A stretch of 15,977 nt of DNA from JAQGMO01 sp050954505 (GCA_050954505.1 JBPBPY010000404.1:1-15977), one strand, 5' to 3'; positions 7,868 through 15,663 are shown, counted from the stretch's first letter. Program-made: numbers and translations. The notes: generated from the letters alone by a model not told the origin.

Positions 7868-7894
7868 CAGCGTTATTACGCTGTCATTAGTATA
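7868..7894 (-). promoter_or_regulatory. Candidate scoA promoter -10 with overlapping operator-like palindrome
   Basis: On the minus strand TATACT (7889-7894) is a good -10 hexamer placed about 115 nt upstream of the scoA ATG. No strong -35 is present at 16-18 bp, so an activator may be needed. Around the predicted start point lies the inverted repeat CAGCGT-TATT-ACGCTG (7868-7883), the position expected of a repressor operator. The palindrome is read directly; its role is inferred. Confidence 0.4.
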
Positions 7895-7962
7895 GTACGG
7901 GTTCGTTGACACTGGGACATGCACAGCGGTTTCTGCACAGCCGTGCGAGGTGCCATCTCGTG

Positions 7963-8022
7963 CATGCCCGCATGCTTGCCTCCATGCCCGCTTGCTGACC
8001 TGCATGCCTGCGTGCTTGCTGG
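7963..8022. repeat. Three imperfect 20-bp tandem repeats
   Basis: Three consecutive 20-bp units each begin CATGCC: 7963-7982, 7983-8002 and 8003-8022. Within them a 4-bp TGCN rhythm is obvious, so the array may have grown from tetranucleotide slippage. It lies between the SDR stop and the scoA promoter candidate and has no visible coding role. Confidence 0.7.
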
Positions 8023-8085
8023 CCTGCGTTCATGCATCAATACATGACTCCACGCCGAGGCTACAGGATCAATTTTGCGGGATGC

Positions 8086-8862
8086 CTAGAACGCGCTCAT
8101 GCCATCATCGGCGGTCATGATGGCGCCATTGATGAAGTGCGATTCTTCCGAGGCCAGCAACAACAGCAAACCGTCGAGGTCTTCCGGCTGCCCCACGCGC
8201 TTGCGCGGCAGCATGTCCACCAGGGCGCGGCCCTGGGTGGTATTGAAGTGGTCGGCATTGAGATCGGTGCTGATGTAGCCCGGGCAGATGGCATTGACGT
8301 TGATGCCATAGCGGCCCCACTCGGCAGCCATGGCCTTGGTCATGTGGATCATCGCCGCCTTGCTCATCGAGTACACGCCAATCTGCGGCACCACGCGCAA
8401 GCCTGCCACCGAAGCGATGTTGATGATGCGGTGCTGCTTCTTGCGGTCGCCCTTGGCGCGGGTGATCATGCGGCGCGCGGTTTCCTGCGCCACGAAAAAC
8501 GCGCCGCGCGTGTTGGTATCCATGATGAAGGCATAGTCTTCCGGCTGCACATCGATGAGCCGCTGGGTGGTCGAGACGCCGGAATTGTTGACCAGGATAT
8601 CGATCGGCCCGGCCTCGGTTTCCGCATGAGCGATTGCCGACTTGATGCTGGCATAGTCGGTGACATCAAGAGCCACCACGTGGGCGGCGCCACCTTCGGC
8701 TTCGATTTCCGCGCGCAGCTCCTTGAGCCGGCCAGTGCGCCGCGAGGCCAGTACCACCTCGGCGCCCGCCTTGGCAAGAATCTTGGCAAAGCGCGCGCCC
8801 AGTCCGCTCGATGCACCCGTCACCAGCGCAACCTTGCCTTCGAAATTCATTTCTACGCCCAC
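8086..8862 (-). CDS. Short-chain dehydrogenase/reductase (SDR family)
   Basis: This is a 258-residue classical SDR that oxidises or reduces an alcohol/ketone pair with NAD(P)(H). It has the cofactor loop TGASSGLG (15-22), NNSG (92-95), and the catalytic Ser151, Tyr164 and Lys168 (YSMSK). The ASRR that follows the second strand (Arg41-Arg42) is the kind of basic patch that favours NADPH. I chose GTG 8862 because AGGAG lies 6 nt upstream; the in-frame ATG at 8850 lacks one. The protein would then start MGVEMNFEGK. The substrate is unknown. Neighbouring scoAB might suggest a 3-hydroxyacyl substrate, but it does not look like a standard 3-hydroxybutyrate dehydrogenase. It is divergent from ETF-QO across about 370 bp and precedes scoA by 310 bp, so it is probably a separate transcript. 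Confidence 0.92.
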   Translation of the reverse strand: MGVEMNFEGKVALVTGASSGLGARFAKILAKAGAEVVLASRRTGRLKELRAEIEAEGGAAHVVALDVTDYASIKSAIAHAETEAGPIDILVNNSGVSTTQRLIDVQPEDYAFIMDTNTRGAFFVAQETARRMITRAKGDRKKQHRIINIASVAGLRVVPQIGVYSMSKAAMIHMTKAMAAEWGRYGINVNAICPGYISTDLNADHFNTTQGRALVDMLPRKRVGQPEDLDGLLLLLASEESHFINGAIMTADDGMSAF

Positions 8863-9236
8863 ATTGCTCTCCTGGTCATGGTTCGAATTATGCGTTCTGG
8901 ACCCTGGCCGGCATCGAGGCCGAACGGCGTCCTGACCGCCATGATGTCATGATTTGCGATGCCTTGCGTTAAAAATGTTGCCGCAACGATAGGACGAGCC
9001 GTTTTTTGTTGCGCTGCACATCTGCCCAAGCCCGGCATTTGTCCAGTCACGCAGCGCCTGCATGACTTGCCAGCGCCTGTTCTGGCAATCATGCCTGAAA
9101 TCCCGGACAATTGGCTCGGGAGTCCGCGCTGTGGACACCCTGCACTGAAACGCCCGAGCAACCGCGAAATGATTGGCGCCGGCTTCCAGTCCCGCCCTCG
9201 TCACAAGCGTGGTGGCCAGCATCCATGAAAGAGACA
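8863..9236. promoter_or_regulatory. Divergent promoter region between the SDR and ETF-QO genes
   Basis: This stretch holds no credible gene and must carry promoters for both flanking genes. On the minus strand CATAAT (8887-8892) is a weak -10 about 25 nt before the SDR GTG. Two short palindromes are visible: CATGA-TG-TCATG (8940-8951) and GTTGC-C-GCAAC (8977-8987), the second next to an A-run. Either could bind a regulator shared by the two genes. No strong sigma-70 pair was found for ETF-QO. Confidence 0.45.
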
Positions 9237-10916
9237 ATGACAGATACCAAGAACCAGGCACTCCTGGCACAGTACGGCCCGCGCGAAGCAATGGAATACG
9301 ATGTCGTCATCGTTGGCGGCGGCCCGGCCGGCCTGTCGGCGGCAATCCGCCTGAAACAGCTGGCCACCACCGAAGGCCGCGAATGCTCGGTGTGCGTGCT
9401 GGAAAAAGGCGGCGAGATCGGCGCCCACATACTCTCCGGCGCGGTAATGGATCCGATTGCCATCGATGAGCTGTTCCCGAACTGGAAAGAACTCGGTGCG
9501 CCGCTCAACACGCCGGTAACCGAAGACCGCTTCATGTTCCTGAGCGAGAAAAAAGCGTTCAAGACCCCGGCCTGGGCCCTGCCCGCCTGTTTCCAGAACC
9601 ACGGCAACTACATCGTTTCGCTGGCCAATGTCACGCGCTGGCTGGGCCAGCAGGCCGAAGCCCTGGGCGTGGAGATCTTTCCGGGATTTCCAGCCGCTGA
9701 AATCCTCTATAACGAAGATGGTGCCGTCAAGGGCGTGGCCACTGGCAACATGGGCGTCAACCGCGACGGTTCTGCCAGCGACAACTTCCAGCTCGGCATG
9801 GAACTGCACGCCAAATACACCCTGTTTGCCGAGGGCTCGCGCGGCCACCTGGGCCGCCAGCTGATGGACAGGTTCCAATTGAATGCCGGGCGTGATCCAC
9901 AGACCTATGGCATCGGCATCAAGGAACTGTGGGAAATCGACCCGGCCAGACACAAGCCCGGCCTGGTGATCCATACCGCTGGCTGGCCCCTGCCCAGCGA
10001 TACCTATGGCGGCTCGTTTCTTTACCATCTGGAAAACAACCAGGTGGCCATCGGCTATGTGGTGGGGCTTGGTTACCAGAATCCGTTCCTCTCGCCGTAT
10101 GAGGAATTCCAGCGTTACAAGACCCATCCCGAGATCCGCTTTTTCCTCGAAGGCGGCAAACGCATTTCCTATGGCGCGCGGGCGATCACGGCCGGCGGCC
10201 TGCAGTCGCTGCCCAAGCTGACCTTTCCAGGCGGTGTGCTGATCGGCTGCGATGCTGGCTTTCTCAACACCAGCCGCATCAAGGGCAGCCACGCCGCCAT
10301 GAAGACCGGCATGCTGGCGGCCGAAGCCGCATTTGCTGCGCTCGGCGCCGGCCGGCAGTTCGACGCGTTGTCGGCTTACCCGGCGGCGTTCGAAGCGTCC
10401 TGGCTGCATGAAGAGCTGTTCGTCGCGCGCAATTTCAAGCCGGCGATGAGCAAGGGCTTGTATGTCGGCACGCTGATGGTCGGCATCGACCAGGTCCTGT
10501 TCCGCGGCAAGGCGCCCTGGACGCTGCATCACCAGCATGCCGACCATGAAAACCTGCGTCCGGCGTCGCAATTCAAACCGATCGTCTATCCCAAGCCCGA
10601 TGGCAAGCTGACCTTCGACAAACTGTCGTCCGTGTTCATCTCGAATACCAACCATGCCGAAAACCAGCCAGTGCATTTGACACTCAAGGACGCGTCCGTC
10701 CCGGTGGACGTCAACCTGCGCGTGTATGCCGGACCGGAGACGCGCTACTGCCCTGCCGGCGTGTACGAATATGTGGCCGATGGCGACAAGGAGCGCTTGC
10801 AGATCAATGCGCAGAACTGCGTGCATTGCAAGACCTGCGACATCAAGGACCCGACGCAGAACATCGTGTGGGTGACGCCTGAAGGGGGCGGCGGGCCGAA
10901 TTACCCGAACATGTAG
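9237..10916 (+). CDS. Electron-transfer flavoprotein:ubiquinone oxidoreductase (ETF-QO)
   Basis: This membrane-associated enzyme passes electrons from reduced ETF, and hence from acyl-CoA and related dehydrogenases, to ubiquinone. The 559 residues start with a Rossmann FAD site, VIVGGGPAG (24-32), followed by VLEKGGEIGAHILSGAV. The C-terminus carries four cysteines in the usual 4Fe-4S arrangement: Cys505 (RYCPAGVYEY) and Cys528, Cys531 and Cys534 (NCVHCKTCDIKDP), and ends GGGGPNYPNM. Length and all cluster ligands are complete. I prefer ATG 9237 (MTDTKNQ) with AAAGAG just upstream; ATG 9225 would add MKET, and the frame is open further upstream. It lies next to SDR and CoA-transferase genes, consistent with an acyl-CoA catabolic neighbourhood, and 81 bp before the LprI-like gene. 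Confidence 0.96.
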   Translation: MTDTKNQALLAQYGPREAMEYDVVIVGGGPAGLSAAIRLKQLATTEGRECSVCVLEKGGEIGAHILSGAVMDPIAIDELFPNWKELGAPLNTPVTEDRFMFLSEKKAFKTPAWALPACFQNHGNYIVSLANVTRWLGQQAEALGVEIFPGFPAAEILYNEDGAVKGVATGNMGVNRDGSASDNFQLGMELHAKYTLFAEGSRGHLGRQLMDRFQLNAGRDPQTYGIGIKELWEIDPARHKPGLVIHTAGWPLPSDTYGGSFLYHLENNQVAIGYVVGLGYQNPFLSPYEEFQRYKTHPEIRFFLEGGKRISYGARAITAGGLQSLPKLTFPGGVLIGCDAGFLNTSRIKGSHAAMKTGMLAAEAAFAALGAGRQFDALSAYPAAFEASWLHEELFVARNFKPAMSKGLYVGTLMVGIDQVLFRGKAPWTLHHQHADHENLRPASQFKPIVYPKPDGKLTFDKLSSVFISNTNHAENQPVHLTLKDASVPVDVNLRVYAGPETRYCPAGVYEYVADGDKERLQINAQNCVHCKTCDIKDPTQNIVWVTPEGGGGPNYPNM

Positions 10917-10997
10917 GGGACATGCGCGCCGGGCGGGACGACCGGATTTGCCAGCTCATCTGTGTGCTGTCATTGCGCGCCTCGAAAGGAATGTCTG

Positions 10998-11429
10998 ATG
11001 AACCATCAAGCGATGCGCTTCGTTCTGGGCAGCCTTGTCTGCGGGCTGGCAATGCAGGCCGGTGCGCAAGAGAGCAAACCCTTGGGCACGGAACAAGTTG
11101 CCAGAGGCGCACTAACCCCGGCCTATGGACGATGCATGGAGACGACCGGCACCACGACAATCGGCATGCACGGCTGTATCGCCACCGAATCGACCCTGCA
11201 GGATGCGCGCCTGAACCGCGTCTACTCTGCCGTGTTGAAATTGCTGCCGCCGGCACGGCAGAAAAAACTGCGCGATGTGCAGCGCGCCTGGATCAAGTTC
11301 CGCGATGCGGATTGCATCTTCCTTCATGATCCGGATGGCGGCACCCTGGCTGGGGTAAGCAGCGCAGCCTGCTTCATGCGAAAAACGGCAGAGCGCGCTG
11401 GTGACCTGGAGGAATTGTTGCCCAGATGA
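10998..11429 (+). CDS. Secreted LprI/DUF1311-type small protein
   Basis: This is a 143-residue exported protein. A signal peptide is clear (RFVLGSLVCGLAMQAGA, cleavage about residue 23). The mature part has four cysteines (46, 60, 106, 125), enough for two periplasmic disulfides, and the family pattern: DARLNRVYSAVLKLL followed by QRAWIKFRDADC. Such proteins resemble the N-terminal domain of LprI, a lysozyme inhibitor in mycobacteria, but most relatives have no proven function. ATG 10998 has AAAGGA 7 nt upstream; a frame-mate start at 10962 would put a Cys-rich leader before the signal peptide and is unlikely. It is 81 bp downstream of ETF-QO without an evident terminator, so co-transcription is possible. 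Confidence 0.85.
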   Translation: MNHQAMRFVLGSLVCGLAMQAGAQESKPLGTEQVARGALTPAYGRCMETTGTTTIGMHGCIATESTLQDARLNRVYSAVLKLLPPARQKKLRDVQRAWIKFRDADCIFLHDPDGGTLAGVSSAACFMRKTAERAGDLEELLPR

Positions 11430-11463
11430 GTTGCGGTCATTGGAAATTGAGTAACTCAGCTGA

Positions 11464-11631
11464 TCAGGTTCGAAAGTGGCGCATGTGTGTACGGATGTCT
11501 TCGGCGACTTTGATGTACGGCTTTAAAAGCCACCAGACTGGTTCGTTGGTCGCCCCTTTCACTTGCAGTCTTCGCTCGTTCAAGCAGCTGGAAAACAGTC
11601 CACACCCTGAGTAAATCGCATCATGCGCCAT
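11464..11631 (-). CDS. Possible small ORF overlapping the RTX gene stop
   Basis: A 55-residue frame starts at ATG 11631, overlapping the RTX gene stop in the sequence ATGGCGCATGA, and ends with TGA at 11464. The second half (NEPVWWLLKPYIKVAEDI, then a basic RTHMRHFRT end) looks protein-like, rich in Trp and in alternating hydrophobic and charged residues. There is no Shine-Dalgarno, so expression would need translational coupling. It may be a true small partner gene, the remnant of a longer protein, or chance; an overlapping plus-strand frame (11426-11614) is equally open. I do not recognise the sequence. Confidence 0.3.
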   Translation of the reverse strand: MAHDAIYSGCGLFSSCLNERRLQVKGATNEPVWWLLKPYIKVAEDIRTHMRHFRT

Positions 11632-13360
11632 ATAAATGAAGATCGATGAAGGGGGCGTCGAACAGATTGGGTGCTCCGGGGGGTTTAGGATAAGAGATAT
11701 TTTCTGATACGCTGTAAATCATTTCAACGGATTTGCCGTAATCAGAATCTGTCTCGCCAGAACCGGATTTTCCCACATGATCTGAATCATCAAAATATTC
11801 TCTGATTTCCCAATTTCGATAGGAAGCCCCAGTCCAGTCGTCTACCCTAGCCAACTGATAGTAGGTACCATTGCTGATTTCGAAAGTGTAGGTGGCACTG
11901 TCCAAATTAACAGAGCCTGTGATCAGATAACCATCTGTCTGAGGGTTATTAACAAAATTATCAATCGGATGGACAAAAGCCGAAATAAAAGGGGTCGGCT
12001 CGCTTGCAGTGACACCGGAAAGTCCGGCACCAATGTAAAACAGATCGCCGTTGTTGATTTTTCCGGTTTCTCCCGGAACGTCCGAAGGCATATCAAGTAT
12101 TGCCACGTAAGGCATGTCCGGAACATCCCGCATATTTGCTTGCATCAGCACCTTGTACGTGCCTGCAAATTCGCCACTCACCTGAATCTGTCCAAGCTGC
12201 TGCAGCTGCAGGCTGACGCTGGTCTCCTGCGTTGAAACCGGCAGACCGCCAACTTCCTGAACATGAAAATTGAAGCCGTTGACGCGGCCGCCCGGATCAG
12301 GGGATTGGGTGTACACCAGCGTATCGAGATCGTCCACGCTCAGGGTCGTCGCCGTGCGCATCAGCGTATGCCCCTCGCCATAGCGCAAAGTGCCATTCGC
12401 GCTTGAAGTCAAGGGATCGATGACCACCTGGTATTTGGCATAGTCCCCGGGTGCCACACCTGCAAAACCGAAATCCTCCGGCGTGAAGTGATGCTGGTAA
12501 GCGTTATCGGTCAATGTGATGTCGGCCGGTTTCGGCAGCGCCGGTGCCGGCGCGGTGACAACCCCATCAAAATCCTTGAGCTCAAAAGCGCGCGCCATGC
12601 CGGATACCTGAATCTGCAGATCGGCGCCATTCATGCCGTCGGTATCGGCAAACAGCATGTGCGGCTGCCCGGCCGCAACCGGGCTCTGCCACACTCCGAA
12701 TGGAGAAAAGCTGCTCCCGCTCCAATGCAGCGGCTGGTTACCCGTGTGCTGCAAGGCGCTGAAATCAATCTTGTCGCCTTGCTCGCCGCCGAGGTTGAAG
12801 TCGGTGATGATATCGATTGCACCGGGCCTGGACTCGGAACTCTGCAGATAGCGGAAGTGATCGGCGCCGGCACCGCCGATCAGCTTGTCAGCGCCGCCAG
12901 CGCCGGTGAGAATGTCATTGCCGGCTGCGCCATCGAGCGTGTTCCTGCCCGCGCTGCCAGTCAGTTCATTGGCGAGCAGATTGCCGCTGCCGTTGATATC
13001 GCCGGCCACCAGCGTGAGATTTTCTGTCTGGTTCACCGGCTGGTTGAAGAGCAGGCCCAGGAATTTCTGCAAATTGCTGGAGGCGAGCGAATAGCTGACC
13101 GTGCTGAACACCGTATCGATACCCTGCCCTGCAATCTCACCGATCTGGTCCTTGACATCGTCGACGTAGTATTTGTCATCGCCTTTGCCGCCGATCATGA
13201 TGTCGGCGCCTGCGCCACCTTTCAGTCCATCATTGCCCGCACCGCCATACAGGATATCGTTGCCTGCCAAGCCGTCGAGCAGATCATCGGTCGACTGCCC
13301 GGTGAGGATATCGAGGTAGCTGGTTCCTATGATGGTGCCCTTGCCGAATTTGATTGCCAT
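11621..13360 (-). CDS. RTX-type calcium-binding protein with cadherin-like domain
   Basis: This is a 579-residue protein, probably secreted by a type I system. Two blocks of RTX nonapeptides (about 26-66 and 141-168; e.g. GGAGNDGLKGGAGAD) bind calcium as a parallel beta-roll. The second block runs into a serralysin C-domain-like part (IDIITDFNLGG, then GDKIDFSAL at about 196-203). A cadherin-like segment follows (about 285-395; HFTPEDFGFAGVAPGDY), then about 190 C-terminal residues that I do not recognise. I chose ATG 13360 (MAIKFGKG) with GGGGG just upstream; ATG 13393 adds 11 residues but lacks a ribosome-binding site. No peptidase zinc motif is visible, and no type I secretion genes lie nearby. 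Base composition changes sharply: roughly two-thirds GC in the RTX part, but about 35% in one sampled 60-bp row near 11761. The C-terminal third may therefore have been acquired separately. Confidence 0.88.
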   Translation of the reverse strand: MAIKFGKGTIIGTSYLDILTGQSTDDLLDGLAGNDILYGGAGNDGLKGGAGADIMIGGKGDDKYYVDDVKDQIGEIAGQGIDTVFSTVSYSLASSNLQKFLGLLFNQPVNQTENLTLVAGDINGSGNLLANELTGSAGRNTLDGAAGNDILTGAGGADKLIGGAGADHFRYLQSSESRPGAIDIITDFNLGGEQGDKIDFSALQHTGNQPLHWSGSSFSPFGVWQSPVAAGQPHMLFADTDGMNGADLQIQVSGMARAFELKDFDGVVTAPAPALPKPADITLTDNAYQHHFTPEDFGFAGVAPGDYAKYQVVIDPLTSSANGTLRYGEGHTLMRTATTLSVDDLDTLVYTQSPDPGGRVNGFNFHVQEVGGLPVSTQETSVSLQLQQLGQIQVSGEFAGTYKVLMQANMRDVPDMPYVAILDMPSDVPGETGKINNGDLFYIGAGLSGVTASEPTPFISAFVHPIDNFVNNPQTDGYLITGSVNLDSATYTFEISNGTYYQLARVDDWTGASYRNWEIREYFDDSDHVGKSGSGETDSDYGKSVEMIYSVSENISYPKPPGAPNLFDAPFIDLHLYGA

Positions 13361-13627
13361 GCCGCCCCCAGAGTGGATTTCAGCTATGTGCATGCATAAA
13401 ACTAGCTGTTACAATTGATTATTACCGATAGTTAGTATAGGCAATGCTTCAGAAAAAGAAAGCCGGCATTGTTGGAGTTGACCATGTTTAACGATTCCGA
13501 ATGCCGCATCGACTGCAGGATGGTTAGTAGCAAATAACATTTACTGCTTGCATGAAAGTTCTGCTTTAAGCTTTTCCATTAGGAAATCTAACGAAGTTGA
13601 CCATGCGATGGTTTCAGTCCGGCAAGG
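13361..13627. other. AT-rich intergenic region between the RTX and TPR genes
   Basis: This is the divergent region upstream of both flanking genes and is clearly richer in A and T than its surroundings. The 11-mer AGTTGACCATG occurs at 13476-13486 and again at 13595-13605, 119 bp apart. TATACT on the minus strand near 13435 could serve the RTX gene, but no good -35 accompanies it. No gene is evident. Confidence 0.6.
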
Positions 13628-15514
13628 ATGGGAGCATTGCATGTCCACATAATCATGGATACACCGATGCCGATCAGCAGCCATTTAACCGAAGCCACGG
13701 ATATGGGCAGCATCATGCGCCACGGGCCGCAAGCCGACCTCTCGGTGCTGTTGCTGATGCAACAGGCCGCCTCGATGGACCAGCAAGGCCAGGCCGCCGC
13801 TGCTGAAAACCTCTACCGCCAGGCCCTCGACCTGGAACCGGACAACACCGATGCCTTGCTGGCGCTGGCGCGCATCGCGCTCGATGCCAATCGTCTGACC
13901 CATGCGGCCGAATTGCTCGACCGTGCCATTGCGCTGGGCACGCAGGATGCAGACTTGTATTGCCGGCGTGGCTGTGCCCGCGCAGCGCTCGGACGGCATC
14001 GCGAAGCGCTGGACGATTTCGATGCGGCGCTGGCCTTCTACGGCGCGCAGGACACCGGAGACGGGCATGGCGTTGCGCCGGCAGTACTGCAACGCCAGCG
14101 CATCGACAGCTTGCATCATCTGCATCGCAACCACGAAGCACTCATGGCGCTCGAACCACTGCTGGCCGGGTTGCAAACCGACGATGCTGCAGAAGCCCCC
14201 CCGGAAGACAAACCACTGGACGAAGCCAGTGCGGACATCACCGGTGGCAGCCAGGCTGCGGTGAACCATGCCGCAACCCTGCAGGCACCCGGCTCGCCTG
14301 CACAACCACCGCACAGGGCACTGCAGCCAGGGCGCGGAACCGAAAACCATGCTGGGGAATCCGAACCAGCGGCCCTGCATCGTTTGCGCGCAAACATTCT
14401 CGCTGCGCTGGAACGCCCTGATGAAGCGCTGGCCAGCTACGACCAGGCGCTGGCGCTGCAGCCTGAGCTGACCGAGATCATGCAGGAGCGTGCCGCCTTG
14501 CTGGCAGCGCTGAATCGCCACGAAGAGGCGGCGGCCGGTTTTGCCGCGGCGGTGCGCATCAAGCCCAACATGCCCGAGGTCCATCTCAATGAAGGCCTGT
14601 CACGGCTGGCCATGGGCGACTTCCTCAATGGCTGGAAAAAATACGAATGGCGCTGGCAAACCGCACGGCTGGGCCAGACGCGGCGCAGCTTCGAAGAGCC
14701 CTTGTGGCTGGGTAGCCAGTCGCTGGCCGGCAAGACGATTTTGCTGCATGCCGAACAGGCCATCGAAGACACCATCCAGTTTTGCCGTTATGCCCGTCGG
14801 GCTGCGGCGCTGGGCGCCAGCGTGCTGCTCGAGGCGCCGCTGTCGATGGTGCCGCTATTGCGCGGACTTGAGGGTGTGGCGGGCGTGTATGCCGAAGGCC
14901 AGGCCTTGCCGCCGTTCGATTACCACTGTCCGTTGCTGAGCCTGCCGCTGGCGTTCGGCACCACGCTGCCGACCATACCGGTGGATACCTGCTATCTCAA
15001 GGCGCAGCCGGAGATGATCGAGCCGTGGCAGCAGCGCCTGTCTGCTTCGCCACTGCTGCGCGTGGGATTGCACTGGGCCGACGCGCGCGGACGCAATGAT
15101 GCGCGCACGATTGCACTGCGTGAGTTCGTGCGTCTGGTGTATGGACGCGCCCAGTATGTCTGCCTGCAGCGTGAAATTCCTCTTTCGGATCTGGCAGTGC
15201 TGGAACAGCATGCGGAGATCCGCCGCATCGATGATGTGCTCGGCGACCCGGAGACCGATCTGAGCGACCTGGCAGCCCTGATCAGCAGCCTGGACCTGGT
15301 GATTGCCACCGAATCGGTGGTCGCCCACCTCGCTGCGGCCATGGGCAAGCCGGTGTGGCTCTTGCTGTCTTCCAGACCCGGCTGGCGCTGGATGCTCGAT
15401 CGCAGCGACAGTCCGTGGTACCCCTCGGTGCGCCTGTTCCGCCAGCCGGTCGCCCACGACTGGGAAGTTGTGGTGTCGACGGTCGCGCGGGAACTCGACA
15501 GGTGGCGCAAATAG
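13628..15514 (+). CDS. TPR protein with degenerate glycosyltransferase-9-like domain
   Basis: This is a protein of up to 628 residues. It has N-terminal TPR helices (about 38-155; e.g. AENLYRQALDLEPDNTDAL), a Pro/Ala-rich low-complexity linker (about 185-255), further TPRs (about 255-320; RPDEALASYDQALALQPE), the joining motif GWKKYEWRW, and a C-terminal glycosyltransferase-like domain (about 350-628). Common TPR-GT9 proteins read AEQGxGDTIQF and VDTAVAHLAGALG, whereas here they read AEQAIEDTIQF (375-385) and ATESVVAHLAAAMG. The conserved glycines and an Asp have changed, so catalysis is doubtful. The C-terminus (DSPWYPSVRLFRQ) is otherwise typical. The start is uncertain: ATG 13628 has AAGG directly abutting, and ATGs at 13655, 13667, 13703 and 13715 are alternatives. 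There is no signal peptide, so it is probably cytoplasmic. Confidence 0.85.
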   Translation: MGALHVHIIMDTPMPISSHLTEATDMGSIMRHGPQADLSVLLLMQQAASMDQQGQAAAAENLYRQALDLEPDNTDALLALARIALDANRLTHAAELLDRAIALGTQDADLYCRRGCARAALGRHREALDDFDAALAFYGAQDTGDGHGVAPAVLQRQRIDSLHHLHRNHEALMALEPLLAGLQTDDAAEAPPEDKPLDEASADITGGSQAAVNHAATLQAPGSPAQPPHRALQPGRGTENHAGESEPAALHRLRANILAALERPDEALASYDQALALQPELTEIMQERAALLAALNRHEEAAAGFAAAVRIKPNMPEVHLNEGLSRLAMGDFLNGWKKYEWRWQTARLGQTRRSFEEPLWLGSQSLAGKTILLHAEQAIEDTIQFCRYARRAAALGASVLLEAPLSMVPLLRGLEGVAGVYAEGQALPPFDYHCPLLSLPLAFGTTLPTIPVDTCYLKAQPEMIEPWQQRLSASPLLRVGLHWADARGRNDARTIALREFVRLVYGRAQYVCLQREIPLSDLAVLEQHAEIRRIDDVLGDPETDLSDLAALISSLDLVIATESVVAHLAAAMGKPVWLLLSSRPGWRWMLDRSDSPWYPSVRLFRQPVAHDWEVVVSTVARELDRWRK

Positions 15515-15523
15515 GGCGACGCT

Positions 15524-15538
15524 CGCGTGCTGCACGCG
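15524..15538 (+). other. Inverted repeat just after the TPR-GT gene
   Basis: CGCGTGC and GCACGCG flank a single central T, starting 10 bp after the stop codon. The arms match perfectly over 7 bp, but a 1-nt centre forces a shorter stem and no T-run follows. A weak or rho-assisted terminator is possible; it is not a classical one. Confidence 0.3.
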
Positions 15539-15593
15539 CGCAGCGCCTTGCCATGCGTCCCTGTGAATCAGTCTGCCAGGCGCTGCCTGACTC

Positions 15594-15663
15594 CGCCCTT
15601 CGCCCGTCGCCCTTCGCCCGTCGCCCGTCGCCCGTCGCCCGTCGCCCGTCGCCCGTCGCCCAG
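15594..15663. repeat. Heptanucleotide tandem array, 10 units
   Basis: Ten head-to-tail 7-bp units read on the plus strand: CGCCCTT, CGCCCGT, CGCCCTT, CGCCCGT x6, CGCCCAG. The array lies in the convergent gap between the TPR-GT gene and the ankyrin gene. Its period equals that of the array upstream of relA, although the unit sequence differs. Reading frames across it are repeat translations, not genes. Confidence 0.93.

Larger units (their letters stand above)
7776..8085. other. Intergenic region between the SDR gene and scoA
   Basis: This 310-bp gap lies between two minus-strand genes. It contains the scoA ribosome-binding site, a TATACT -10 candidate with an adjacent inverted repeat (7868-7894) and an imperfect 20-bp triple repeat (7963-8022). 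I saw no convincing terminator for the SDR gene and no further gene. Confidence 0.75.

Noticed and set aside
6090..7895. 601-residue plus-strand frame over scoAB and the hydrolase
   Set aside because: It is antisense to three well-recognised genes and has low-information composition.
9201..10826. 541-residue minus-strand frame opposite ETF-QO
   Set aside because: It is antisense to a complete ETF-QO with all FAD and Fe-S motifs.
13361..13393. ATG 13393 as the RTX gene start
   Set aside because: It has no Shine-Dalgarno, whereas ATG 13360 has GGGGG and an N-terminus (MAIKFGKG) typical of RTX proteins.
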